Positions 49,376 through 57,847 of a stretch of 64,000 bases of DNA are shown here, one piece after another. Position numbers and translations under genes: made by a program. Under the pieces are notes generated by a model that worked only from the letters and a program-made list of their open reading frames with translations, ran no database searches and was not told where the DNA came from. The stretch's first letter is position 1, and the number at the start of each line of letters is the position of its first letter. Source of the stretch: Nitrincola alkalisediminis (lineage in GTDB: Bacteria > Pseudomonadota > Gammaproteobacteria > Pseudomonadales > Balneatricaceae); contig NZ_VYTY01000002.1 in NCBI RefSeq assembly GCF_009821115.1, forward strand, positions 310,001 to 374,000, written 5' to 3'.

Positions 49376-51178
49376 ATGACGAATAGATTAGCCTTGTCTT
49401 TGACTTTGCTATTTTTTGCTCTATTCCTATCCGCTTGCAGTACCCCTTCGACAGGCACTTTGCAGCCCACTCTTCCTAAGGATGATATTGTCACGCGCTT
49501 ATTAAACGCCGCCAATCAAGCCAGTGGAGAACGCTCCGTCGAACTGCGTATTGAAGCCGCAAGGGTTTTATACTCCCGAAATCAAACCAATGATGCCAAT
49601 CAAATCTTAGATCAACTGGACACGCGCACACTACCGACATATTTGAGTTTAAATATTGCCAGTATTCGTGCTGAACACGCGTTGTTGAACAACAATCCGC
49701 GCCAAGCCCTCGATTACTGGTCTTACGCACGCTTCCCAGCTGAGCTTGCTCCAGATGATATTTTAGAGATCAGCCAAAGCCGCTCTTCTATTTATCTGCA
49801 AACGTCGGATCCGATCAGTGCACTTCGTGAGTTAGTCACAGGTACACAAATGACCGATGATAAGCAAACACAAAATGCACTTCGAGAATTGATTGAAAAA
49901 ACCTTAGATCAAACATCTCTTGCTGATTTACATGCTGCTGTAAAAAATCCGCAGAATAATTATTTCGAACAAGGCTGGTTTGAGTTGGCGTTGATACAAC
50001 GTTCAGACCTGTCAGCAGACGAAAAAGAAGATGCGTTAGAAGACTGGGAAGCGCTATGGGCACAGCACCCAGCGACCCTTTCCAGCCCAATATCCCAACA
50101 AACGCCCTTTTTCTCCGGCACCGCTCTTGAATCTATAGCACCAGGTAGCCGTCGTATTGGCTTATTACTCCCTTACTCAGGCCCATTGGCCGAAATCGCC
50201 CGCTACATTACAGACGGCTTTACAACCGCGATGCTAACAGATGGAGCCTTGAATACACACATTGAAACGCTCGACAGCACGCAAATAACCAACCCAGAAC
50301 AACTCTTTGAAATTGCGGCACAACGCGGCTTGGAAATTATTATCGGCCCCTTAGAACGTGAGTATGTCAATCGCTTAGCAGAACTGCCCAACCACCCTGT
50401 ACCCGTACTGGCCCTTAACCAGACCAATACAGGCTCAAACCCACCCTTTCAACTGGATTTATCCAGTGAACATGAAGCCACTGAACTGGCAAAGCGTGCA
50501 TCTGAGCTGGGATATCAAACTGCTTTGATTATTACAAGTGATACCCCATGGGCGCAACGTTTGGGCCAATCCATAGAACAGGCATTTTTCAGACAAGGTG
50601 GACAAACGCTTGCTACGCTCGAATTCAAGGCGCAAGGCGATACCTCTGCACAAATTAGAGGCCTGCTTAACAATGATCGCCTGTTGGCCCAAACCATGCC
50701 GCGTCGCTCTCAAAGCGGCCAGCGCGTGAACGTTAGTCATGAAACAGATGTTATTTTCATGGCTGTTGATGCACGTGATGCCCGCTTAATTAACCCAATG
50801 CTGGCTTACCACTACGTTGCTAAAATTCCGGTTATGGCGACGTCTCATCTATTCGAAGGCTCGATTGATAACGTACGAGATACCGATCTGGCCCGTATCA
50901 GCTTCACTGATATTCCATGGCGCCTCTCCGAGTCTTCCGAACTACGCAATACATTAGCCGCTTCACGTGACAACACCCACACAAACGAAGGCAAGTTTTA
51001 TGCACTCGGTGCTGATGCTTGGCGTTTGCACTCTGCCTTAAACGAACTAAGCATGCGCCCAGGAAGTTACATTGAGGGTGAGACAGGCCGCCTAAGCGTC
51101 GGCCCAAATAAACGCATCATACGCAGACTCTCTTGGGCTACGTTTACAAATGGAATCCCCCAACTCATAAAGGAATAA
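49376..51178 (+). CDS. lpoA: Outer membrane lipoprotein activator of PBP1a, LpoA
   Basis: LpoA is an outer membrane lipoprotein that stimulates the peptidoglycan synthase PBP1a from outside. The 600-residue form starts at ATG 49376 (MTNRLALSLTLLF), a lipoprotein signal with lipobox LSAC and Cys21. The N-terminal half is a TPR-like helical domain and the C-terminal half (from about residue 240, GRRIGLLLPYSGPLAE) is a periplasmic-binding-protein-like domain. It heads the lpoA-yraN-diaA-dolP set. Confidence 0.93.
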   Translation: MTNRLALSLTLLFFALFLSACSTPSTGTLQPTLPKDDIVTRLLNAANQASGERSVELRIEAARVLYSRNQTNDANQILDQLDTRTLPTYLSLNIASIRAEHALLNNNPRQALDYWSYARFPAELAPDDILEISQSRSSIYLQTSDPISALRELVTGTQMTDDKQTQNALRELIEKTLDQTSLADLHAAVKNPQNNYFEQGWFELALIQRSDLSADEKEDALEDWEALWAQHPATLSSPISQQTPFFSGTALESIAPGSRRIGLLLPYSGPLAEIARYITDGFTTAMLTDGALNTHIETLDSTQITNPEQLFEIAAQRGLEIIIGPLEREYVNRLAELPNHPVPVLALNQTNTGSNPPFQLDLSSEHEATELAKRASELGYQTALIITSDTPWAQRLGQSIEQAFFRQGGQTLATLEFKAQGDTSAQIRGLLNNDRLLAQTMPRRSQSGQRVNVSHETDVIFMAVDARDARLINPMLAYHYVAKIPVMATSHLFEGSIDNVRDTDLARISFTDIPWRLSESSELRNTLAASRDNTHTNEGKFYALGADAWRLHSALNELSMRPGSYIEGETGRLSVGPNKRIIRRLSWATFTNGIPQLIKE

Positions 51179-51185
51179 AATTTTC

Positions 51186-51536
51186 ATGGATCGAAAAACC
51201 CTTGGCATGGATGCCGAACAAAGAGCGGAAGAATGGTTGTGCAATCAAGGTCTCATTCTTCTAAAACGCAATGCGCGATGCCGTCTTGGCGAAATAGACC
51301 TGATAATGTACGACCGTGATACCATCGTCTTTATTGAGGTGCGACGGCGCAAGCACGCTCAATTTGGTGGAGCCGCGGCTTCAGTTGATTGGCAGAAACA
51401 ACGCAAGTTAATTCGCACAGCTCGCTATATTATGAGTGGACAAACGGGCTGGGATGGTTATCCTTGCCGTTTTGACGTTGTCGCTTTTGAAGGCGATCAA
51501 CCACCGATTTGGTACAAAGATGCCTTCAGACCCTGA
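51186..51536 (+). CDS. yraN: UPF0102 family protein YraN (putative endonuclease fold)
   Basis: The 116-residue protein matches UPF0102, with a restriction-endonuclease-like pattern: GLILLKRNARCRLGEIDLI, then IVFIEVRRR. The conserved Glu, Asp and E-V-R would be the metal site. Biological function is unclear, although links to DNA processing have been proposed for the family. It lies 7 bp after lpoA and 24 bp before diaA, as in many gammaproteobacteria. Confidence 0.92.
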   Translation: MDRKTLGMDAEQRAEEWLCNQGLILLKRNARCRLGEIDLIMYDRDTIVFIEVRRRKHAQFGGAAASVDWQKQRKLIRTARYIMSGQTGWDGYPCRFDVVAFEGDQPPIWYKDAFRP

Positions 51537-51560
51537 ATTACCTACACTGGATATCCGTTA

Positions 51561-52148
51561 ATGGAACTTGAAGAAAAAATTATTAATCAATTTCATCACT
51601 CCATGGAGGTCAACGCCCAAACGATTGAGCAATTCACTCCGCTAATTGCTCAAGCGGGCCAGTTGCTCTGTGAACGCTTAGTGAGTGAGCGTAAACTGCT
51701 CTGCGCTGGGAATGGCGCTTCAGGTGCACTGGCTCAACACTTTAGCAGCCTCCTGATTAATCGGTTTCGACACGAGCGTCCTGGCCTCCCAGCCCTTGCA
51801 CTGAATGCGGACAGCGCCGCCATATGCGCCATTGCAGAAGACAGCAGCTTCGCTGATATTTATTCTAAACAAATCCGCGCCATTGGCATGCCCGGTGATA
51901 TTTTGATTGCGATTTCAGCAAACGGTCGCTCTGCAAGCTTAGTCCAAGCAATACAAGCGGCGCATGACCGAGAAATGGATGTTATTGCTTTGACAGGTGG
52001 CGATGGTGGAAATATGACGGCACTTTTACGCCCCGATGAAATCGAAATATGCATACCGTCCGAAGATGAAATTTTAGTGCATGATGCACAGCTTTTAGTG
52101 CTTCATTGCCTTTGCGATTTAATCGATTATCAACTATTTGGAGCCTAA
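51561..52148 (+). CDS. diaA: DnaA initiator-associating protein DiaA (SIS domain)
   Basis: DiaA is a tetrameric SIS-domain protein that binds DnaA and promotes timely initiation at oriC in E. coli. The 195-residue protein is a single SIS domain with CAGNGASGALAQHFSS near residue 49 and ISANGRSASLVQAI near 115. It is related to phosphoheptose isomerase GmhA, which is the alternative annotation, but position between yraN and dolP favours DiaA. Confidence 0.88.
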   Translation: MELEEKIINQFHHSMEVNAQTIEQFTPLIAQAGQLLCERLVSERKLLCAGNGASGALAQHFSSLLINRFRHERPGLPALALNADSAAICAIAEDSSFADIYSKQIRAIGMPGDILIAISANGRSASLVQAIQAAHDREMDVIALTGGDGGNMTALLRPDEIEICIPSEDEILVHDAQLLVLHCLCDLIDYQLFGA

Positions 52149-52150
52149 CA

Positions 52151-52726
52151 ATGCGCATACTCTTCTCACTGATGTTAATCAGCATTCTTACAGGGGTAAC
52201 GGGTTGCTCGACATTTGTCAGCGCCACCCGCGAGACACCGATAGAGGAAAACGAAGGTCGCCGAACCCTTGGCAATTACATTGAAGACAACTCCATTGAG
52301 TTTAAATCCAAGGTGAATGTCAATAAAGGCAGTGACGCATTAAGAGCTTCCAACATTAACATCAATAGCTTTAATGGGCAGGTTTTGCTAACAGGTCAAG
52401 TGCCCAACCAAGCAACAAAAGCTGAAGCAGAACAAGTGGTTAACGTACTTCGTGAAATACGCAAGATTCATAATGAGCTCGAAATTGAAGGCCCTACATC
52501 TCTAATGATTCGCGCAAATGACACCTACTTAACTGGACGCGTAAAAGCTCAACTCTTGGCCGACAACAGGACTGAGGGTATGAGAATCAAAGTGGTCACA
52601 GAGAATGGCACTGTCTATCTGATGGGACTTGTCACCCCTGCAGAAGCCGATGTCGCTGTTGATGTTATTCGTGGAATTGTGGGGGTCAGACGCATTGTCA
52701 AGGTATTTGAATACATTGGCGTCTAG
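52151..52726 (+). CDS. dolP: Outer membrane BON-domain lipoprotein DolP
   Basis: DolP (YraP) is a lipoprotein with two BON domains that supports outer membrane integrity and binds anionic phospholipids at division sites. The 191-residue form starts at ATG 52151, two bases after diaA, with a lipoprotein signal and lipobox VTGC (Cys19). Two BON repeats follow (about 45-115 and 125-190), the first with VLLTGQVPNQATKAEA. The larger frame from 52106 overlaps diaA and is not used. Confidence 0.93.
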   Translation: MRILFSLMLISILTGVTGCSTFVSATRETPIEENEGRRTLGNYIEDNSIEFKSKVNVNKGSDALRASNININSFNGQVLLTGQVPNQATKAEAEQVVNVLREIRKIHNELEIEGPTSLMIRANDTYLTGRVKAQLLADNRTEGMRIKVVTENGTVYLMGLVTPAEADVAVDVIRGIVGVRRIVKVFEYIGV

Positions 52727-52744
52727 TTGACTTCTACATTAAAC

Positions 52745-52770
52745 AAAAGGGGCTTAAAAGCCCCTTAATA
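52745..52770. terminator. Terminator between dolP and sspB
   Basis: AAGGGGCTT (52747-52755) pairs with AAGCCCCTT (52758-52766) around a 2-base loop, possibly opening to four. A/T-rich DNA flanks it on both sides. It lies between convergent genes and can act on both strands. Confidence 0.8.
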
Positions 52771-53193
52771 TTACTTAACCACTTTTAATCGTGGTTTTTC
52801 TTTTGGTACAGCTAACTTTGGTTTGTCAGGTGGTGGCTCTGTTGGGCCACGATCTTCGGCAACCAGCATCTCTGCACCAGGCTCCATACCAAACCCCATA
52901 CCCTGGCCATTTTCTCTTGCATAAATGGCTAAAATTGCGGGTAAAGGTAAAAACACATTGGTTGGAACCCCACCAAAGCGGGCATTAAACGATACACCGT
53001 CCTGATCCATCACCAGATCTTTGACAGCAGAATACGACACATTCAAGATCAACTGTTCTTCTCGCATAAATTGATCGGGAACCATCACGCCTTGAACTTG
53101 AGTATCCACCGCAATATGCGGCGCCATGTCGTTATCGGTTATCCACTCATGTAATGCTTTTAACAAATAGGATCTACTCGGTGTCATATACAA
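52771..53193 (-). CDS. sspB: ClpXP protease specificity-enhancing factor SspB
   Basis: SspB delivers ssrA-tagged and some other substrates to ClpXP. The 140-residue protein has the substrate-binding fold in its first ~100 residues, with PSRSYLLKALHEWI at the N-terminus and a VPTNVFLPLPAILAIYARENG segment near residues 75-95. A variable linker leads to the basic C-terminal LKVVK tail, the ClpX-binding module. It lies 11 bp after sspA and is co-transcribed with it. Confidence 0.95.
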   Translation of the reverse strand: MYMTPSRSYLLKALHEWITDNDMAPHIAVDTQVQGVMVPDQFMREEQLILNVSYSAVKDLVMDQDGVSFNARFGGVPTNVFLPLPAILAIYARENGQGMGFGMEPGAEMLVAEDRGPTEPPPDKPKLAVPKEKPRLKVVK

Positions 53194-53204
53194 CCTCAGA
53201 GAAC

Positions 53205-53837
53205 TTAGTCTCTCATCTCGCGTTCAGCGTCTGATAAGCTCGCTTGGAAAGACTCACGGCTAAACAAACGTTTCATATAGCTAAATAATGGAGCACATTG
53301 CGTCTGGGACAACTCAATCTCCATCACAGGCAAACGCCACAAAAGAGGCGCTATACAGCAGTCTACAATCGTAAACTCATCGCTCATGAAGAAGGGCTTT
53401 TCACTGAAAATCGGTGAAATAGAAACTAAACTGTCACGCAATTCTTTGCGGCAACGCTCAATCTCATCGTGATCCGCTACGCCTTGCAGAATTGTATCTG
53501 CATATTTGCACCAATCTCTTTGAATACGGTACATAAACAAACGGCTTTCAGCACGAGCAACAGGATAGACAGGTAACAGTGGAGGATGCGGAAACCGCTC
53601 ATCCAAGTACTCCATCATTACTCCCGACTCATACAACACCAACTCTCTATCCAACAGAGTTGGAAGACTGTTATAAGGATTTAGACCTACAAGATCTTCA
53701 GGCATATCGTCAACTTTACAGTCAACAATATCCACCGCGACCCCTTTCTCAGCCAGAACAATTCTTACACGATGGCTGTAGTGGTCATCGCCATCTGAAA
53801 AAAAGGTCATGGAAGAACGTTTTGCTACAACTCCCAT
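53205..53837 (-). CDS. sspA: Stringent starvation protein A (SspA)
   Basis: SspA is an RNA polymerase-associated protein with a glutathione S-transferase fold; it changes transcription in stationary phase and stress. The 210-residue form starts at ATG 53837 (MGVVAKRSSMTFFSD), matching the family N-terminus better than the frame from 53873. The thioredoxin-like part includes YSHRVRIVLAEKGV and NPYNSLPTLLDRELVLYES; a helical domain follows. It lies between the petC terminator and sspB. Confidence 0.95.
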   Translation of the reverse strand: MGVVAKRSSMTFFSDGDDHYSHRVRIVLAEKGVAVDIVDCKVDDMPEDLVGLNPYNSLPTLLDRELVLYESGVMMEYLDERFPHPPLLPVYPVARAESRLFMYRIQRDWCKYADTILQGVADHDEIERCRKELRDSLVSISPIFSEKPFFMSDEFTIVDCCIAPLLWRLPVMEIELSQTQCAPLFSYMKRLFSRESFQASLSDAEREMRD

Positions 53838-53871
53838 CGAGTTACCCCACAAACAATCGATTGCTATAAAC

Positions 53872-53903
53872 AAAAAAATCTACGCGGCCTAACGACCGCG
53901 TAG
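53872..53903 (-). terminator. Terminator of the petABC operon
   Basis: CTACGCGG (53880-53887) pairs with CCGCGTAG (53896-53903) around an 8-base loop. On the minus strand it is followed by ATTTTTTT-like sequence. It lies 23 bp beyond the petC stop, before sspA. Confidence 0.88.
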
Positions 53904-53926
53904 CTTCATAAACCAATACCTGAGTA

Positions 53927-54700
53927 TTAGTGTATATCTCTCCAGTACTCTCTCTTCAGCAAGTATGCGAAGAAAGTGAAGATGGCCAAGAATATTAGAA
54001 CATAGGTACCAATACGCTCAGACTGCAAGCGCGAAGGCTCACCGACATACGCCATAAAGTTAACTAAGTCATATATTGCTTGATCAAACTCGGCAGGACT
54101 CATACTTCCAGTGCCCGCTTGAACAGTCAAGCATTGGCCGCTACGCGTTCCTGTCAACGGATCCAGTGTACCACTAAATCCACCACGAGCTTCAAGTTCT
54201 TCACTTGTACAGTTGTTGATAACCACACCCTGAAGATCTTCAAGCACGTTTGGCATACCTACGTCCTTGAAGAGAGCATTGTTAACACCCCAAGGTCTTG
54301 AGTCATCACGGTAGAACGTACGCAAATAAGTATACAACCAATCAGTACCTCTTAGACGCGCTTCAAGCGTCAAATCAGGTGGTGGCGCACCAAACCAACC
54401 TGCGGCATCAGTTTTACTCATAGCGATGGTCATCTGATCGTGAATTTTAAGATCACCACGGATCAAATACTCTTCTACCAAATCATGAGGCAAACCGATA
54501 TCATCGGCTGTGCGCTCAAAGCGTTGGAACTCCATGGAATGACATCCCATGCAGCGGTTAACATATAGCGCCATACCTCGCTGTAAAGAGGCTTGATCTC
54601 GTAGATCTGGCTTCATTGAATCTGTTGGATACGCACTGGCAGCCGCCTGAACTACAGCTGGCAGACACACCATCAATAGTGCAAATAGAAATTTTTTCAT
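53927..54700 (-). CDS. petC: Cytochrome c1 subunit of the bc1 complex
   Basis: Cytochrome c1 passes electrons from the Rieske protein to cytochrome c in complex III. The 257-residue protein has a signal peptide (to about residue 21), the heme c motif CMGCH (C50, C53, H54) and a C-terminal membrane anchor (about 232-250). Its start shares one base with the petB stop. It ends the petABC operon. Confidence 0.96.
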   Translation of the reverse strand: MKKFLFALLMVCLPAVVQAAASAYPTDSMKPDLRDQASLQRGMALYVNRCMGCHSMEFQRFERTADDIGLPHDLVEEYLIRGDLKIHDQMTIAMSKTDAAGWFGAPPPDLTLEARLRGTDWLYTYLRTFYRDDSRPWGVNNALFKDVGMPNVLEDLQGVVINNCTSEELEARGGFSGTLDPLTGTRSGQCLTVQAGTGSMSPAEFDQAIYDLVNFMAYVGEPSRLQSERIGTYVLIFLAIFTFFAYLLKREYWRDIH

Positions 54701-55956
54701 CAGCCTGTCACCCTTTGCGGAACTGGTTTAGTACTTTCTAACCTGGTGTAGAAAGGCATCAGGAGGAAGTAACCGAAGTAAAGCACGGTACAGATTTGAG
54801 CCACAGTCGTGCGCGCATCTGTCGCAGGCAATGCACCCAATACGCTTAGAATCACAAAGCTGATCGCAAAAACAACCAAGTAAATCTTGCTAATCCAACC
54901 TTTATAACGCATTGATTTTACAGGGCTACGATCCAACCATGGCAATACGAATAGAATCGCAATTGCAGCCCCCATCACCACAACACCCCAGAACTTAGCA
55001 TCTAAGCCAAAGAGGTTGAAGGTTACGGCACGCAACATAGCGTAGAAAGCCGTGAAGTACCATACAGGTGCAATGTGATCCGGTGTTTTCAGCGCATTGG
55101 CTGGCTCAAAGTTTGGCCTTTCAATGAAGTAACCGCCGCCTTCTGGGAAGAAGAAAACAACAATCGAGAAAATAAACAAGAAAACGCCCACGCCGACAAG
55201 ATCTTTGACGCTGTAGTAAGGATGGAAAGGAATGCCGTCTTTCGGAATGCCATTTTCATCCAAATTCTCGCTAATTTCGATACCGTCTGGGTTATTCGAT
55301 CCCACTTCATGCAATGCAATGATGTGCAAAACAACCAATGCAAGAATAACGATTGGTAAAGCCACAACGTGCAACGCAAAGAAACGGTTCAGAGTAATAC
55401 CAGAAATCAGGTAATCACCACGGATCCACTGCTGTAGATCAGGACCAATCACTGGGATAGCGCCAAACAGAGATACAATAACCTGAGCACCCCAGTAAGA
55501 CATTTGTCCCCAAGGCAAGAGGTATCCCATGAATGCTTCGGCCATCAACGCAAGATAGATGGTCATACCAAAGATCCACACCAACTCACGTGGCTTACGG
55601 TAAGATCCGTACATCAATCCGCGGAACATATGCAGATAGATAACAACGAAGAATGCAGAAGCTCCGGTAGAGTGCATATAACGCAACAACCAACCGTACT
55701 CAACATCACGCATGATGTATTCTAATGAAGCAAACGCCCCCTCATCTGAAGGGTTGTAACTCATGGTCAACCAGATACCCGTTACGATTTGGTTAACCAA
55801 AACCAACAATGCAAGCGAGCCAAAGAAATACCAAAAGTTGAAGTTTTTAGGCGCATAGTATTTAGCAAGATGATCATCCCATAGCGCTGTTGCTGGGAAA
55901 CGATCATCAATCCAGCCCATTAGGCCTGGGTTTCCTTTATTGCGATGACCAGCCAT
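54700..55956 (-). CDS. petB: Cytochrome b subunit of the bc1 complex
   Basis: The 418-residue membrane protein carries the two b hemes of complex III on its first four helices, with heme-ligating histidines in YMHSTGASAFFVVIYLHMFR (about 94-113) and FALHVVALPIVILALVVLHI (about 193-212). The quinol-site PEW-type loop here reads PDHIAPVWYFTAFYAMLRA (about 290-308). It is a full-length b protein (b6 plus subunit IV parts fused). It is coupled to petA and petC by 1-bp overlaps. Confidence 0.97.
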   Translation of the reverse strand: MAGHRNKGNPGLMGWIDDRFPATALWDDHLAKYYAPKNFNFWYFFGSLALLVLVNQIVTGIWLTMSYNPSDEGAFASLEYIMRDVEYGWLLRYMHSTGASAFFVVIYLHMFRGLMYGSYRKPRELVWIFGMTIYLALMAEAFMGYLLPWGQMSYWGAQVIVSLFGAIPVIGPDLQQWIRGDYLISGITLNRFFALHVVALPIVILALVVLHIIALHEVGSNNPDGIEISENLDENGIPKDGIPFHPYYSVKDLVGVGVFLFIFSIVVFFFPEGGGYFIERPNFEPANALKTPDHIAPVWYFTAFYAMLRAVTFNLFGLDAKFWGVVVMGAAIAILFVLPWLDRSPVKSMRYKGWISKIYLVVFAISFVILSVLGALPATDARTTVAQICTVLYFGYFLLMPFYTRLESTKPVPQRVTG

Positions 55957-56552
55957 TATGAAGCCTCCTGATCTATACCGATGATAAGCGTCGAATCATC
56001 CAGATACGAATGAGGTGGGATAACCAGATTAGTCGGTGCAGGCTGTGCACGGAATACGCGACCCGACAGGTCAAAACGTGATCCATGACACGGACAGAAG
56101 AAACCGCCTAACCACCCATCACCCAAATCAGCGGGTGCAATTTCAGGGCGATAGGTTGGTGAACAGCCCAAGTGAGTACAAATACCGATCAGAACAGCGT
56201 ACTCAGGCCTTAAAGATCTTGCCGGAGTTTTTGGTATGTAATCAGGTTGTTCTGAACGATTTGACTCTGGATCAGCCAATCGATCATTCAAGCGTTCTAG
56301 ATTCGCCAAGGCTTCTTCGCCACGACGCACGATCCAGACCGGCCTTCCTCGCCATTCAACAATCATTTGCTGACCAGGCTCTAGCTTACTCACATCCGCT
56401 CTAGCAGGCGCACCTGCGGCTTTTGCTTTTGCACTAGGATGCCAGGACGCTACGAACGGGACAGCCGCACCTACAGCACCCACTGCGCCTAACGCAGATG
56501 TTGCACCGAGGAGTAGCCGACGCCGACCTTTATTCACGCCGTCATTGCTCAT
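55956..56552 (-). CDS. petA: Rieske iron-sulfur subunit of the bc1 complex
   Basis: The 198-residue protein has a twin-arginine type N-terminus (NKGRRRLLLGAT) and a membrane anchor (about 14-36). It has both halves of the Rieske site: CTHLGC (C125, H127, C130) and CPCHGS (C153, C155, H156). The 2Fe-2S cluster moves electrons from quinol to cytochrome c1. I chose ATG 56552 (MSNDGVNKGRRR), matching the family start and placed 9 bases after GGAG; the frame from 56567 adds five residues. First gene of petABC. Confidence 0.96.
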   Translation of the reverse strand: MSNDGVNKGRRRLLLGATSALGAVGAVGAAVPFVASWHPSAKAKAAGAPARADVSKLEPGQQMIVEWRGRPVWIVRRGEEALANLERLNDRLADPESNRSEQPDYIPKTPARSLRPEYAVLIGICTHLGCSPTYRPEIAPADLGDGWLGGFFCPCHGSRFDLSGRVFRAQPAPTNLVIPPHSYLDDSTLIIGIDQEAS

Positions 56553-56654
56553 TAACTTCATCTCCACTCATTCGACGACCACTTTCCGAAAAATACGGTC
56601 AGTTCCGTCGCCAGTCATTTAAAACCCACAAATCGGATTCTTCAAATGGCGCAA

Positions 56655-56683
56655 ATAGTAAAGAAAATACCCGATTTTTACAA
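56655..56683 (-). promoter_or_regulatory. Promoter of petABC
   Basis: On the minus strand, -35 TTGTAA (56678-56683) and -10 TACTAT (56655-56660) are separated by exactly 17 bp. Transcription should begin about 95 bp before petA. Confidence 0.65.
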
Positions 56684-56767
56684 GGTTAAAACCAGTCTAC
56701 CTTAGGCCTATTCACATTTAAAAAACAGCCTAATACGCAATTAAAGTTTTGAAAAAAATAAAAAACC

Positions 56768-56803
56768 ACAAAAAAACCCGAACCATGAAAGATTCGGGTT
56801 TTT
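56768..56803 (-). terminator. Terminator of rplM-rpsI
   Basis: AAAAAACCCGAA (56770-56781) pairs with TTCGGGTTTTTT (56792-56803) with a 10-base loop, followed on the minus strand by T-rich sequence. It lies 36 bp beyond the rpsI stop and separates it from the petA promoter. Confidence 0.9.
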
Positions 56804-56839
56804 TGATAAGAATCAATTTGCCCAGAAGGCAAACAAAAA

Positions 56840-57232
56840 TTAACGCTTGGAGAACTGTGGACGCTTACGCGCTTTACGCAAGCCGACTTTCTTACGTTCA
56901 ACCATACGCGAGTCACGAGTCACGAAACCAGCTTCACGCAAGGAAGCACGCAACGTCTCATCGTACTCCATCAAAGCACGTGTAATACCATGACGAATAG
57001 CACCGGCTTGACCGAAGCCACCACCACCTGCAACCGTTACATATACATCGAACTTTTCAGCGGTACCCGTCAACTGCAACGGCTGCATAACAATCATGCG
57101 CGCAGTTTCACGACCAAAGTAGTTTTCCATGGTGCGTTGGTTAATAGTGACCTGACCTGTACCTGGACGCAAGAAGACGCGAGCAGTAGAGGTTTTACGA
57201 CGGCCTGTGCCGTAATACTGAGTAATAGACAT
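56840..57232 (-). CDS. rpsI: 30S ribosomal protein S9
   Basis: The 130-residue basic protein starts [20 protein letters not shown] and ends in the [17 protein letters not shown] tail that reaches the P-site tRNA. It is a head protein of the small subunit. Length equals E. coli S9 (130). It is 13 bp after rplM and ends at a strong terminator. Confidence 0.99.
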   Translation of the reverse strand: MSITQYYGTGRRKTSTARVFLRPGTGQVTINQRTMENYFGRETARMIVMQPLQLTGTAEKFDVYVTVAGGGGFGQAGAIRHGITRALMEYDETLRASLREAGFVTRDSRMVERKKVGLRKARKRPQFSKR

Positions 57233-57245
57233 ATTCGCCTTCCCC

Positions 57246-57677
57246 TTAGATATTCAGTTCTTTAGGTTGCTGAGCCTGATGCGGGTGCTGATTACCAGCA
57301 TACACTTTCAGCTTAGTGTACATAGAGCGACCAAGTGGGCCTTTTGGCAACATGCCTTTTACAGCCAATTCAATCGTACGCTCAGGGAAGGTTTGAATCA
57401 TCTTAGTGAAGTTTGCTTCCTTAAGACCGCCTGGGAAACCAGAATGACGGTAGTACATCTTATCATTGCGCTTGTTGCCTGTTACGTGCACTTTCTCAGC
57501 ATTAACAACAACAATGTAGTCACCTGTGTCCACGTGTGGAGTATATTCAGGCTTGTGCTTGCCACGCAGACGGCGAGCAATTTCAGTTGCCAAACGGCCT
57601 AAGGTTTTACCCTCTGCGTCAACAACGTACCAGTCGCGTTTTACTTCGGCTGGCTTAGCGCTTACTGTTTTATTCAT
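57246..57677 (-). CDS. rplM: 50S ribosomal protein L13
   Basis: The 143-residue protein has the L13 pattern: [15 protein letters not shown] near the N-terminus, then [16 protein letters not shown] and [18 protein letters not shown] near the end. L13 is an early assembly protein of the large subunit. E. coli L13 is reported to repress its own operon by binding the mRNA leader; the leader here holds two hairpins that could serve the same purpose. It is first in rplM-rpsI. Confidence 0.99.
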   Translation of the reverse strand: MNKTVSAKPAEVKRDWYVVDAEGKTLGRLATEIARRLRGKHKPEYTPHVDTGDYIVVVNAEKVHVTGNKRNDKMYYRHSGFPGGLKEANFTKMIQTFPERTIELAVKGMLPKGPLGRSMYTKLKVYAGNQHPHQAQQPKELNI

Positions 57678-57832
57678 GAAATTATCACCTTAACTCGATA
57701 AGTCTCATTCCGCACCACAAGAGATACGGGCCCGACTTAGCTTATAGTTATTCGTTGGACAAACATTATCCAACCTTCACGTTCCCAAATTTTGGGAGCG
57801 GGCATTATACTGACTTTATCTCAGCTTTACGA
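57678..57832 (-). promoter_or_regulatory. rplM leader and promoter
   Basis: A perfect -10 TATAAT on the minus strand (57804-57809) has a weak -35 (TCGTAA, 57827-57832) 17 bp upstream. The leader of about 120 nt contains a CCCAAA/TTTGGG inverted repeat (57784-57796) and a GTTGGA/TCCAAC hairpin with a 9-base loop. These structures could mediate autogenous control by L13; this is inference. Confidence 0.5.
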
Positions 57833-57847
57833 GCACTGTTTTGCTTT

